Shown here: positions 35,586 through 47,679 of the stretch, piece by piece | Layout: every line of letters starts with the position of its first letter | Numbering within the stretch: position 1 is the first letter of the stretch | Assembly: GCA_001972305.1 (NCBI GenBank) | Contig: BDDD01001639.1 | Coordinates: 310,001-374,000, forward strand | From: Cephalotus follicularis | Lineage: Eukaryota; Streptophyta; Magnoliopsida; Oxalidales; Cephalotaceae | Length of the DNA stretch: 64,000 nt | Direction of reading: 5' to 3' | Program-made: the position numbers and the translations under genes | Notes under the pieces: model-generated | What the model saw: the letters and a program-made list of their open reading frames with translations, nothing else | Told to the model about the DNA's origin: nothing | The model's database searches: none

Positions 35586-38500
35586 TGTCACACCCGTTCC
35601 CTACAACAACCGATATCCTATCCACATGACAACTTCCTTTCGGAAGTCACCACATGGTTTCTATAAAACTCACTTTAAACTTGGAAATCAAAAAGTTAAA
35701 CGTTTCCAAAACTTTGAAAATTTTTCTAACTCTTAAATTTTTACGAAAATCGGGCATGTAGTATCCGTTTATCGGACTATGCCCCCTGTAAAGAAAAACA
35801 CATTTATAATAACACTCCCGAAGGAGGAATCAACAGTTTATAATGGGGCTCATCCCTCAGCAAACCACAATATAAAGCAGTAAACATGGGTTGGGCTCAG
35901 CCTCAACCATTTCAACAAGCAATAAAAGTAAATCTATAGGGCTCGACCCTTTTAAAAGCAAAACCATAAAATGAAATCATTAATATAAAAACAAGCAATA
36001 AAAGTAAATCTATAGGGCTCGACCCTTTTAAAAGCAAAACCATAAAATGAAATCATTAATATAAAACATGAGTAAATGCGTAATTTAATTGCTGATGTAG
36101 TATGCTATGCATGTGTTGAAACCCTGGTAGCATGCCCTCCCCTCGTGGTCCATCATCTACTGAACAGATCTAACAATCGCTTACCATCTTGTCTTTATCT
36201 GGGAGGGAAAGAAAAGAGAATGGGTTAGTCCAAATGACTAAGTGAGTAGAAACAAAAGAATACATCTCCCATAACTATATATATCAAATAAGAGGAAAAA
36301 TAATACAACTCAAAGTAGAATGAAATATAAATCTACGGCAAGAAATGAAGTCACGAATCACAAAGGAAATCAAGATCCAAAGAATAATCAAAACCACTGA
36401 AGATATCAAGATCCATAACAAATCACGATCCATAAAAAACATCGAGTTCCCAAAGGGATATCGAGATTCCACAAAAGCTAACTCATAAAAAGGAATCAAG
36501 ATAAACAAGTATAAGCGAAATCCGAGAAGGAAATCTCAATACTTAACAAATGGCTCCATAAAAAGAATGCTCAAACTCATCAAATGCAATAACGTAAGAA
36601 TCCATGAAACAATATCAATGATCAAGTAAATACTATACAATACGATGGACTCACAGTGAATTAACCAAGGACTCAACAAGGAAGTCCACTAAACGAACAT
36701 CAAATCAAGACAGAAATCAAATACATGAGAGTCACAATAAATCCAAGTATCAAACATCAAGAATGTAATATGTGCCCAAAGAATCATAAACAACAAAATA
36801 TAAGGGGATGCTGGTACCAATCCCGTCACTGTCTCATATCCCCGCCAAATCACATGGCGTCATATCATAACCGCTGCAGCAATAATATCAGGCCAATAGG
36901 CTACAGGATGTGTACATCATCCTTCATACACCGGTGCAGAGTGCCTATGGTAAGCATAACATCCAAACCTCGCACGAGGGGCCGGCATACCGCAGGGACC
37001 CTAGCCCTTACCAAGAAAACCCACACGCACACTCAACCTCATTCGAGGGACCCACGTGCAATATATATATATATATATCAGCAACCGAACACAGTCCAAT
37101 AGAAGGGTAATGGAGCAACTCTGCTGCTCTCACACTCAGCATACCATCATAGACAATAGTATGGCAGTTTCCACATAACACCTCATCATAGACCAATGGG
37201 CCTACTAAGTAGAGTTGAGAGTCGAACATATACCACTCCTTGGACCGGTAATACATAGCCATAATCCCGGTACCCAGCATCAGAATATAAATAGTATAAC
37301 CATATAACAAGTCACAAAGTCACAAGTGTGAAAAGGTGACCAAATCACCCAGAGCATCGAGCATATAGCCGCTCAGAATCACATCACAATCATGAATACG
37401 TTAACAGAAGACAACCGGGATACAAATCCCAATCAAGATCACATATCACAAGAAACCGGGCACATATGAAAACAACAGGACTCTCAAATAAAGAATTGCT
37501 CAATGGCATCAACAACAAAGCTCAAGTATAAGAATACGGAAACCAATCAAACTCAACAAATTCGGCCCTCAATAGACATTTCATAATAGAACCACAAAAT
37601 GGCACATATCCAACAACAAAACTCAAACATGACGATATGGAGCTAGAATGAATATAACAGTAGTAATAGAACGAAATAGATCCTCCTAGAAGTTAAACAG
37701 ATATAACAATAGCAACAGAAACAATATATGCCCGCAGGAGCCAATGCGGATACGACATCACGAGGCGTAATGAATATACGATCACAAAGATCTCATATCA
37801 ATATAGAAGTTCAAACAAGAATAATCAAAAGGTTCCCGAATAACTAACGATGAAATCGTCATATAGCCATTCACATGGTGGAGTCAACAATAAGGTCTAT
37901 CAACAATATACAATTAAGAGTACAATCAAAGCATGACCAGTGATGGACACATCAAGAAACAAGTCATATCGCAAGATGAAATCCAATAATAAAGGCTATC
38001 AACAAGTCATGCCATCAACAAACATGACATTTAAGAATTTCAATAAAAGAATCACACTCATCATCAATGAATAGCAATAACAAATAAGATAAAGGAAGGA
38101 GATGTTCTACTCACTATATCAACGCCGATTACTACCACAGACTAGCCCATCGATGATCCGGATCAAATACAGGATTCTTGTCTACAAAGATATTACATAG
38201 CCGACTTAGAATTATATGTTCTATGCTCATAACATAAATTCTACAAGAAACCGGGCACATATGAAAACAACAGGACTCTCAAATAAAGAATTGCTCAATG
38301 GCATCAACAACAAAGCTCAAGTATAAGAATACGGAAACCAATCAAACTCAACAAATTCGGCCCTCAATAGACATTTCATAATAGAACCACAAAATGGCAC
38401 ATATCCAACAACAAAACTCAAACATGACGATATGGAGCTAGAATGAATATAACAGTAGTAATAGAACGAAATAGATCCTCCTAGAAGTTAAACAGATATA

Positions 38501-40196
38501 ACAATAGCAACAGAAACAATATATGCCCGCAGGAGCCAATGCGGATACGACATCACGAGGCGTAATGAATATACGATCACAAAGATCTCATATCAATATA
38601 GAAGTTCAAACAAGAATACTCAAACGGTTCCCGAATAACTAACGATGAAATCGTCATATAGCCATTCACATGGTGGAGTCAACAATAAGGTCTATCAACA
38701 ATATACAATTAAGAGTACAATCAAAGCATGACCAGTGATGGACACATCAAGAAACAAGTCATATCGCAAGATGAAATCCAATAATAAAGGCTATCAACAA
38801 GTCATGCCATCAACAAACATGACATTTAAGAATTTCAATAAAAGAATCACACTCATCATCAATGAATAGCAATAACAAATAAGATAAAGGAAGGAGATGT
38901 TCTACTCACTATATCAACGCCGATTACTACCACAGACTAGCCCATCGATGATCCGGATCAAATACAGGATTCTTGTCTACAAAGATATTACATAGCCGAC
39001 TTAGAATTATATGTTCTATGCTCATAACATAAATTCTATGCATGAAATGCCATAATGCTATTGCATCCTACTTATTCTCAAATTCCCGATCTACTTATCA
39101 TTCAACTTACTACTCATATCTCATTCCATTGTTCATGCTACTCACAATTCACTATCATTAGCTTATAACCCGTTAAAATACAGCCATAATTATCTACTAT
39201 CATATAATTACTCCATCACATCGGTAAACTTATCAAACCACATTTGAACAGGAAAAAGAAGGTGAATTGTGACTTACCGAAATCTGGGTTCGCCAGAAAA
39301 ACTGTGGGTCGTCATCAATTGGAACTCCACCATCAATCATGCTGCATAGACATAACACGTATCGTTACGACGTACTCATAAGAAACATAATTAATCGAAA
39401 TCGAAACTCCGGCCGGATTCCAACTAACTTGCCGAAGTTCCGGCGACACCCAAAACAACCCCCAAAATTACTGGTCAACACATTACTGATCAAAACTCAC
39501 TGTGACTCGCCCGGAATTAGGCAGCCACCGCCGGCAGTGAGTTTGACTCACTGAGTCAACTCGTCGGTCATCCAACAATTATGGCCACTTTAGAAAAAGT
39601 TATCCACGAGGTTCGTACTACACGTCTCCGCCCGTAATTCACAGAGAATCGGCGGCTGCCGCCTCACCAGAGCTCCGGCCGAGACGCCATTGGTCCGGTC
39701 TCACCACCCCTGGCCTCCACAAGGTCCGGTCTATGCGTTGGTGACCGAGACTCACCGGGAATCGCCGCCAAAAGTGGTGGAAGATGCGGCAGTGAGCCAA
39801 CTCATTTAGTTGACTCAACCGCTAGAATCCGGCCAATTCCGGCCAAATGACGCCTCAACCACAGTCAAAATAGGGTGAGCTGGTCGTCTAGACCAAGACC
39901 GGCCCAAACCGCGATGGCAATGGCTGCGGGGAAGCAACGGCAGTGGCCGTTTGGCACGGAAGGGAAGAAAGTAGAAGAGAGAATGAAGAGGAAGGAGAAG
40001 AGGAAGGGTTACCTGGCAGTGGAAGCTCGCCATCCGTCGTCTTTCCTGGCCTCCGGTGCCTTGCCCGGCGTTTCTCTCCCTTTCTCTCCCTCTCTCTTTT
40101 TTTTTACTAATAATATATATATTTATAATAACCACATTAATAATACGCTCACGTCTTTTACACGTCGACCTCGTAAAAGTGACACGGGGTGTCACA
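35586..40196 (-). mobile_element. Large solo LTR (4611 bp) nested in the Tekay-B LTR
   Basis: It starts TGTCACACCCGTTCC, ends CACGGGGTGTCACA, and is flanked by GTCTT on both sides (35581-35585 and 40197-40201). No gag, pol or primer-binding site is visible, so it is a solo LTR or a large non-coding derivative. It is enlarged by a 795 bp tandem duplication and a 76 bp one at 35915-36066. Frames such as 39815-40315 are GC-rich LTR sequence, not genes. Confidence 0.8.
37451..39040. repeat. 795 bp direct tandem duplication
   Basis: Sequence beginning AGAAACCGGGCACATATG at 37451 is repeated from 38246 to about 39040 with very few differences (for example AAGAATAATCAAAAGG against AAGAATACTCAAACGG). 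The low divergence points to a recent event, or to an assembly artefact. Confidence 0.9.
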
Positions 40197-41262
40197 GTCT
40201 TTCTATTCCAAGCCAGACCCCTAACTATGAGGTCTGCCGTTACTCTGAGAACTCTGATCACTACCTTAACTTCTTTACATCAAGGCTGACCTCTGTCCCC
40301 GAGGTATGCCATTAAGCTCGTGCTCTGATCCCTATCCCTGGTCTCCATTACTAAGGTCTGCCCTTAAGGTACCGAGGTTTGACCTTGAGCTCTGAGCTAT
40401 GACTTCTATAATACTAGCTCTGCCTTACTATCCTTGAGCTCTGCTATCAACTCTACAAGCTCTGACTATCATAACGTCAGTTTTTAACTACTAAGAAATC
40501 TACAGTTCAATCATTACATTTATATCTTCCACACTCCCGAATGAGGAAATTCAACAGTTAATATTAAAATCAATTAAGATACTCTATTTCAATATATATT
40601 CATCCATAATCGTTAATAACCCAAGTATATTTACATCTCAAAATAATTCCATTTACCAAACGAGAATATAATAACAGTTCCCTTATGACCCCATGCATGC
40701 ATGTATTACTAGCCAACCCTGCCAGTGTATGGTGCCTGGACTCCCGTGGTCTATCTTTTTGTAATTCCAAGTCTCTACTGGACTGGTGGATCAGGTGGAT
40801 TATCCTCTGCTGCCTTTACTGCAAAATGATCTGGGAGGGGGTTAGTCCAAATGACTAAGTGAGATAGGATAAGTCATTCCCTACTATATCCAAACTAAAA
40901 CGGGATGTGCTGAAGGAATTAATAGGGCAAGATCAAAGATAGAATAAATATAAAGCCATAATTAAAATGCAATAAATCCAGGGAATGAGTACATTATCAA
41001 CAAGACTCCAAGAAAGTGAACCTTTAACTCAACTATAATTATCAAGTAATATGAATATGAAGCATGATCAATAAATGTGCCCAATAATTATAAAATCCAG
41101 AGATACTGATACAATCCAATTGTCATCATATTACCGTCAATTCGCATGGCCTCATAATAATATAATCCCTGCTACAGCAATAATACCAGGTAAGGCTACA
41201 GGATGAGTACCTCATCCTTCATACGCCGGTGCAGAGTGCCTACCTCTGCCTTAACCTGAGGG

Positions 41263-41510
41263 GGAAACTGCATCACCGCTAAGTCTTAGCCTTCAACCAT
41301 ATATATCTTGTCTTATCCGAGGGGGAGCCAGCATCACCGCAAGGTCTCAGCCCTCATTCAACATATCTTGTCTCATCCGAGGGGGGGCCTGCATCACCGC
41401 AAGGTCTCAGACCTCACCCGANCGACATCACTGCAAGGACTTAGCCCTCATTTGCCTCGTCTGAGGGGGAAATCGCATCACCGCTAAATCTCAGCCCTTA
41501 TCCGAAACTC
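41263..41510. repeat. Minisatellite of about 60 bp with an ambiguous base
   Basis: About five units contain CCGAGGGGGAGCCAGCATCA then CCGCAAGGTCTCAGCCCTCA. Position 41422 is N, so the assembly is uncertain in this repeat. It lies within the Tekay-B LTR. Confidence 0.8.
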
Positions 41511-42976
41511 GGTACAATAAGTGAGTAACGGAACTCTGCTGCACTCACACTTAGTACACCATCATAGACCAATGGTATAACGCAGATCCAGGCTATGGAT
41601 ACCCGGGGGCAATTCCCACATAACACCCCATCATAGACAATGGGTCTATTAAGGAGAGTTGAGCATCACACGTACACTTCACCCTCTACCAAAATCCCAT
41701 GTGACATATCACTGAGTATAAGCATCAGAGTACAAGTACAATACCATAATCACAATGATATGCAAATAGGAAGGTGAACTAATCACCCAGAACCTGAGCC
41801 TGGCATGCTCATAAATCTTATTAAAATCAAGGAATATGTTCAACAAAGGACATATGGGAATGCAATCCCGACCGAATCATGATGTAAAACAATTATAACA
41901 TGGCACATGCATCAACAGGAATCTCAAAATAATACAAAGGAATGGAATGTCCCACTCACTGGCTTACCGACTCAGCTACTGCGGATTTAGCCCTTGAACG
42001 TTCCGGATTATCTATCGGGTCCACGTCTATAAGCCATTATATCACAAATTCAATAAGTATATTTCCTAGGCTTACATGAAAAGATAGCAGTAAATAGGCC
42101 ATATTCCCATATTACCCCTTAATACTAGAAAACCCTACTATAACTTAAGGTTCGAGGCTTCCACTGTCTAATATCTCCACCGCTACTAGATACTATTCAA
42201 CCAATCACTGTATCATAGTTTCCTTTAAATACTCCATTATTTCTTTTAAAACTATCATACTTCTACCCCTAGGAAAACTTAATGGCCTTAATATGAATAT
42301 CATATTCTATTGCCAAAAGGTTGGAGAACTTACGATATTACTCTATATGAGAGAAGGATGAGTCAATTCTACACTTATAATCCTTAAAGAGTTCTTGGAG
42401 AATTGAAGAAGAAAATGAGAGCTCACACAAGATAGATACTTAAGCTAAAACCCAAAAATGAAATGTCGTTCGTTCCCTTTTATACTACTTATAACTCCAT
42501 TAACGGTGAATAATCTAGCAACTTTGAGATAAGTCAAGAAAATCTAGATAGTTCAGGACTTATGCCAGTAATTGGGCCGAACCTTTAGGCCTTTCCAAAA
42601 CTTTGGGCCTTAAGCCTGTTTAGATCCTTTATCAATTATAACTTTACCACTGGTTACACTAATTCTTTCCAGAGCGGTCCTACTATCCCACTTACTTTCT
42701 AAACAACTCCCAAGTCTACTCTGCATATATCAAATCTACTTTACGTACCCGTAGTCTGCTCAGCATATATCAAGTTTGTTCTGCACATCCGTAGTCTACT
42801 GAACATATATCAAGTCTACTCCGCACATCTATAGTCTGCTCAACGTATATAAAGTCTACTCCGCACATTCGTAGTTTGCTCAACGTGTCTGCCTAGCCTA
42901 GACGAAGTCTGCTCCGCTCTAGCCTTGTCTGCCCTGGCGTGAAGTGTATGAATTATGGTACGGGGTATTATAATAT

Positions 42977-42992
42977 CCCCCCCCCCCCCCCC
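42977..42992 (-). other. Polypurine tract of Tekay-B (16 G on minus strand)
   Basis: A run of sixteen C on the plus strand sits beside the LTR end and just downstream of pol. The position is right for a polypurine tract; the unbroken homopolymer is unusually long and probably expanded. Confidence 0.8.
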
Positions 42993-42999
42993 TGAATAG

Positions 43000-45885
43000 A
43001 ATTTTGTCCTCAAAATTCATACATTTGTTCTATCAAAAAGATCTGGGTAACGTTTTCTTATCTCATCTTCACGTTCCTAGGTGGCCTCTTCTACAGCCTG
43101 ATTCCTCCACAATACCTTAACCAAAGGAATGGTTTTGGTCCTTAATACTTGATCTTTACGATCCAAAATTTGCACAGGCACTTCTTCGGAAGCGAAGTCT
43201 GGTAAGTCTTCATCAGACAAATCAATCGGAATATCAAATATATGAGAAAGGTCTAGGATGTATTCCTCAACACTGATACGTGGAATACATCATGAAACTG
43301 AGCCAGCTCTGGTGGCAAAGCCAATTTATATGCAATAGGTCCAATTCTCTGCAAGATTTCGTAAGGTCCAATATATCGGGGGCTTAGTTTACCACGTCTA
43401 CCAAAACGAATCATTCATGTATAGGGTGATACTGGCAAGAATACCTTGTCCCCTACATCAAACTCCAAATCCTTATGACGCTTGTCAACATAGCTATTTT
43501 GTCTACTTTGAGCTGCTCATAATCTCTATTGGATGATTTTCACTTTCTCTATAGCATCCTTCACGATATTAGGACCTAATAATCTTCTTTCTCCTACTTC
43601 ATCCCAATACAAAAGCGTCATACAACGTCTACCATATAAAGCCTCATATGGCGCCATGTCAATACTAGCTTGGTAACTATTGTTATAAGCAAATTCAATT
43701 AAAGTCAGGTGAGTATCCCAACTTCCCTTGAAATTCATAGCGCAGGCTTGCAACATATCTTCTAAAATCTGAATCGGGCGCTCAAACTGTCCATCCGTCT
43801 AAGGGTGATATGATGTACTGAGTTTCAACTCAGTCCCCAATACGATCTGCAAGCTCTGCCAGAATTTAGACGTAGACCTGGGATCTCTATATGATACAAT
43901 TGTCAGGGGAACCCCATGCAACCTGACGATATCATCCATATATACTTGTGCTAACTTCTCCAAGCTATAGTCTATACGTATCGATAGAAAATGTGCCGAC
44001 TTCGTCAATCGGTCAACTACGAGCCATATGGCATCCTTTCTTTTCTAAGTTAGAGGAAGTTCTGAAATGAAATCCGTGGTAACATGTTCTCATTTCCACT
44101 CAGGAATGGGAAGTGGTTGCAACAATCCTGAGGGTTTTTTGTCCTTCCGCTTTTACTTGCTAGCATGTCAAACACTTAGCCACATATCTGGCCTCTCCAC
44201 CAGTAGTTTTGCCATAAAACTCTATACATTTTTGTGCTACCCAGATGCATTGACCATAAGGAACAATGAGCTTCCTCTAAAATTTCTCGTTTAATCTCCT
44301 CTACATGCGGCACACAAATACTTTGACCAAACATTAAGGTTCCATTTTCACTGATGTGAAAATCTGTCCTAGATCCTTATCTAACCTGTCTCATCATTCC
44401 TACCAATCTCTAATCTTGCTCATGTGCAACTTTAATCTGACCCACTAATATGGATCTCACTCGTAGAGTGGCTAGCATCTCACCATTGTTGTCCAATGAT
44501 AACTCTGCACCTATAGACCTTAACTGCTCCAATAGTGGTAAATAAGTTATTTGAATATGAGCAAGAGAAGCAGATGATTTTCTACTCAAGGTATCAGCTA
44601 CAACATTTGCCTTACCCGGATGATAGTCTATAGTGCAATCATAGTCCTTAATTAACTCAATCCATCTCCTTTGCCTCAAATTTAGGTGGTGCTGTGTGAA
44701 TAAATACTTTAAACTCTGGTGGTCCGTAAAAATTTGGCAAGTCTCTCTGTATAAATAATGTCACCAAATCCTTAAGGCAAAGACTACTGCGGCTAACTCC
44801 AAATCATGGGCAGGATAGTCAAACTCATGTCTCTTCAGCTGTCTCGAGGCATAAGCTATTACCTTCCCATGCTACATCAATACACACCCTAAGCCTTGCC
44901 TAGAGGCATCGCTATAAACTATAAATCCACCACCTGGAGATGGAAGAGTTAGAACTGGAACTGAGGTCAACCTCCTCTTAAGCTCTTGAAAGCTTTGATC
45001 ACATTTCTTTCCATTCATACTTAGTTTCTTACCTTGTTAGCTTGGATAGGGGTAATGCTAACGAAGAAAAACCTTCAATGAATCTTCTATAATATCCTGC
45101 CAAACCCAGAAAATGACGTACTTCAGTAATATTTCTGGATCCTTCCCAAAGCAACACAGCTTCTACTTTCTTAGGGTCTACCTCAATGCCCTGACCCAAA
45201 ATCTCTTGGCCCAGAAATACAACTCTTCAAGCCAAAATTCACACTTACTGAGTTTGGCATATAACTTATGATCTCTCAACGTCTGTAAGGCAATCCTCAG
45301 ATGCTCACCATGATCTGCCGTATTATGAGAATATACCATTACATCATCAATAAATACCACTACAAAATTATCCAGAAAAGGCTGGAATACCCTATTCAAT
45401 AAATCCATAAATGCTATCAGCGCATTTGTCAGCCCAAATGGCATGACTGAAAATTCGTAGTGGCCATATCGGGTTCTAAAAGATGTTCTCAGTATATCTT
45501 GTTCTCATATCCTCAATTGATGGTATCCCGATCGAAGATCTATCTTCGAAAATACACAGGCCCCTTGCAACTGATCCAATAAATCATCGATGCACGGTAA
45601 AGGATATTTCTTCCTTATCGTGACCTTATTAAGTTGACTGTAGTCAATACACAATCGAAAAGTACTATCTTTCTTTTTAACAAATAACACTGGAGCACCC
45701 TAGGGAGAACTATTGGGTCTTATGAATCCTTTCTCTAGTAATTCATGTAATTGCACCTTTAGCTCCTTCAACTATACTAGTGCCATCCTATACTGTGTGA
45801 GAGATATAGGGACTGTACCAGGTATTAATTCTATATCAAAGTTTGTCTCCCTTTCTGGTGGTAGTCCTAGAAACTCTTCCAAGAG
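43000..45885 (-). pseudogene. Tekay-B pol, lacking gag and 5' LTR
   Basis: Right to left it shows the RT start ([19 protein letters not shown]), RT ([17 protein letters not shown]; catalytic FIDD near 45350), RNase H (around 44700-44950), a [18 protein letters not shown] segment, integrase (DRFTKSAHFL-type region at 44008; YEALYGRRC near 43640) and the chromodomain-type tail near 43150. Many frameshifts and stops occur. At 45885 the sequence changes abruptly to the GAGCCGACTAGGAAA array, so protease, gag and the 5' LTR are missing. It resembles Tekay-A closely in layout. Confidence 0.88.
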
Positions 45886-46345
45886 CCGACTAGGAAATCT
45901 ATGATCAGCAGACCTGGGAGCCATCCTATATGCCTTCCTTGAGTAAAGCAGACTTGGGAGCCGACTAGAAAATCTATGATCAGTAGACCTGGGAGCCAAC
46001 TAGGAAACATATGATGAGCAGACATGCTCAATGCCTTCCTTGAGCAGACCTGGTAGCCGACTAGGAAAGCATTGAGCATACCTGAGCTTTGTTGAGCAGA
46101 CATGTTGAGTGCAACCTTGAGCAGACCTGAGCTATGTTAAGTAGACCTGGGAATCGACCATGATGAGCAGACCTAGGAGCCGACTAGGGAACCTATTTTT
46201 AAACCGTTAATGCCTTAGCAATAAGCATTGCGCTCCTTTTTACGAGTTTTAATCTAAACCATCCATCTTTTATCATTAAAATCCAATGGTTAAAAAAAAT
46301 TGGCATTCTTAAAGTTGTCGTTCTTTGCACCTGTTATCACGTCCC
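45886..46345. mobile_element. Mutator-like arm joined to Tekay-B pol
   Basis: Units of AGCAGACCTGGGAGCCGACT and AGGAAATCTATGATC fill 45886-46190. A terminal segment that is the reverse complement of 29660-29810 follows (GGTTAGATTAAAACTCG-type core) and ends near 46345. The abrupt junction with pol at 45885 creates a chimeric frame (45999-45772, minus). It is the likely partner arm of 29660-30214. Confidence 0.65.
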
Positions 46346-46445
46346 AGGAGCATTGAGGTCTGCTATGCGTTAATTGTTGTAGAGCAGACCTGCATTAAAT
46401 ATTGCAGAGCTCGAGAAGTTTTGTCGCTTGTGGGGTACTCTACCA
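46346..46445. repeat. TTGTCGCTTGTGGGGTACTC array unit beside the PPR-SMR pseudogene
   Basis: This is one unit of the repeat described at 33250-33872. It ends at the point where PPR-SMR coding sequence begins (CTACCAAAGCT then AGTGGCAGATTTAG). The first residues of the plus-strand frame starting at 46428 come from this repeat, not from the gene. Confidence 0.75.
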
Positions 46446-47462
46446 AAGCTAGTGGCAGATTTAGTTGCTTTGCTTGACAAACAAGGACAATACAACCAAT
46501 CACAAGCTCTAATCTTTGAAACTATCTCAAAACTACAGTTTAAAGAGCGATACCTCACTTTATTCTACTGCAATTTGATTGAATATCACGCGAAAAACAA
46601 ATATGAGCATGGATTTAATGATTCTTACACATGCTTGAATGAAGTTATTCGTAAATCTTGTTCAGTGTATGTGAAAAGCCAAGGTTATAAATTAATGGTT
46701 AGTGCTTTATATGAACTGGGTGAACCCCATGAAGCAGAAAATGTGGTTGAAGAGATGAGAGTAAATGGACTCAAGCTCTCATTGTTCGAGTTTAGGTGTA
46801 TTTTATATGGGTTTGGGAGATCGGGATTGTTTGAAGATATGTTAAGAATTGTTGAACAAATGGAGAGTGAAGGATTTCAGGTTGACACAGTTTCTTCAAA
46901 CATGGTACTTTCATCTTATGGAGCTCACAATGCACTTTATGATATGCTTTCATGGCTACAAAAGTTGAGGAGTTTGGGGATTCTCTTCTCGGTAAGAACT
47001 TACAACTCGGTCCTGAATTCGTGTCCTATGATGACATCGATGCTGCAAGACTTGAAAAGTTTGCCTCTTTCCCTCAAAGAGTTGACAGTGACTTTGAATA
47101 ATGATGAAGCATTGTTGGTTAAAGAATTGATCCAGTCACCGGTACTGGATGGGGCAATCTAGTGGGGTGCTTTAGAGGCAAAGCTGGATTTGCATGGAAT
47201 GCACTTGGGATCTGCTTACTTAATAATGTTACAGTGAATGGATGAGATGAGAAACAGGTTCAAGGATGGGAAGTTTGCGCTTCCAGCTGAGATTATATTG
47301 GTTCATGGGTCAGGGAAGCATAGTAGTGTTGGAGGAGAGTAGTCGTTTAAAGGAATGGTTAGAGAGATAATGGTTCGAACTAAAAGTCCCATGAGAATCA
47401 ACAGGAAGAATATTGGTTGTTTCATCGCCAAAGGAAAAGTTGTGAGAGACTGGTTATGTTGA
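46446..47462 (+). pseudogene. PPR-SMR protein, 5'-truncated with three stops
   Basis: One reading frame runs from 46446 to the stop at 47460-47462. The N-terminal part has PPR-like helices (YKLMVSALYELGEPHEAENV; FRCILYGFGRSGLFEDMLRI). The C-terminus is an SMR domain with the conserved LDLHGMH motif, the HGSG loop and the ending IGCFIAKGKVVRDWLC. Stops interrupt the frame at 47160-47162 (TAG), 47235-47237 (TGA, at an expected Trp) and 47340-47342 (TAG). The 5' end is replaced by Mutator-like repeat. PPR-SMR proteins usually act on organelle RNA or DNA. It may be a captured fragment. Confidence 0.88.
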
Positions 47463-47679
47463 TTGAGTGTAATAACTAGTACACTACAAACGACCATTAC
47501 TGTTATACATTTGGGTACAAATCAGAGGTGATTCTATGAACTTGCTCCGGTGATTTTTCTACGTAAAACTGTGTCTACATCAATGGTCTTTTATCAAAAC
47601 TTGTGAGGTGTTAGACTAATTAAGTTATACGAAACATCTCAGATTCGATATGCATAAACAACTTTAAATCAGTACACTT
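47463..47679. other. Spacer between two convergent pseudogenes
   Basis: This is unremarkable AT-rich sequence between the PPR-SMR stop and the ATR stop. Nothing recognisable was seen. Confidence 0.6.

Larger units (their letters stand above)
35322..42972 (-). mobile_element. 3' LTR of truncated Tekay-B element, with a nested insertion
   Basis: The right end (ACGGGGTATTATA) adjoins the polypurine tract and matches the start of the solo LTR at 10495. The left end (CCCGTCTCCTAA near 35325) resembles that solo LTR's end. Without the nested 35586-40196 insertion the length is about 3.0 kb, close to 3175 bp. The exact left base is uncertain because the terminus has diverged. No gene is present outside the nested part. 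Confidence 0.7.

Noticed and set aside
36284..36508. 74-codon hydrophobic minus-strand frame
   Set aside because: It is AT-rich LTR sequence with no conserved motif, so it is accidental.
39815..40315. Overlapping frames of 146 and 148 codons
   Set aside because: They are complementary frames in a GC-rich end of the nested solo LTR and cross its boundary at 40196.
42977..42992. Homopolymer C run as a sequencing artefact
   Set aside because: Its position exactly between pol and the LTR end explains it as a polypurine tract, though its length may be inflated.
47160..47342. In-frame stops in the PPR-SMR frame repaired by RNA editing
   Set aside because: The locus is nuclear and the 5' end is missing; C-to-U editing acts in organelles and would not change these stops.
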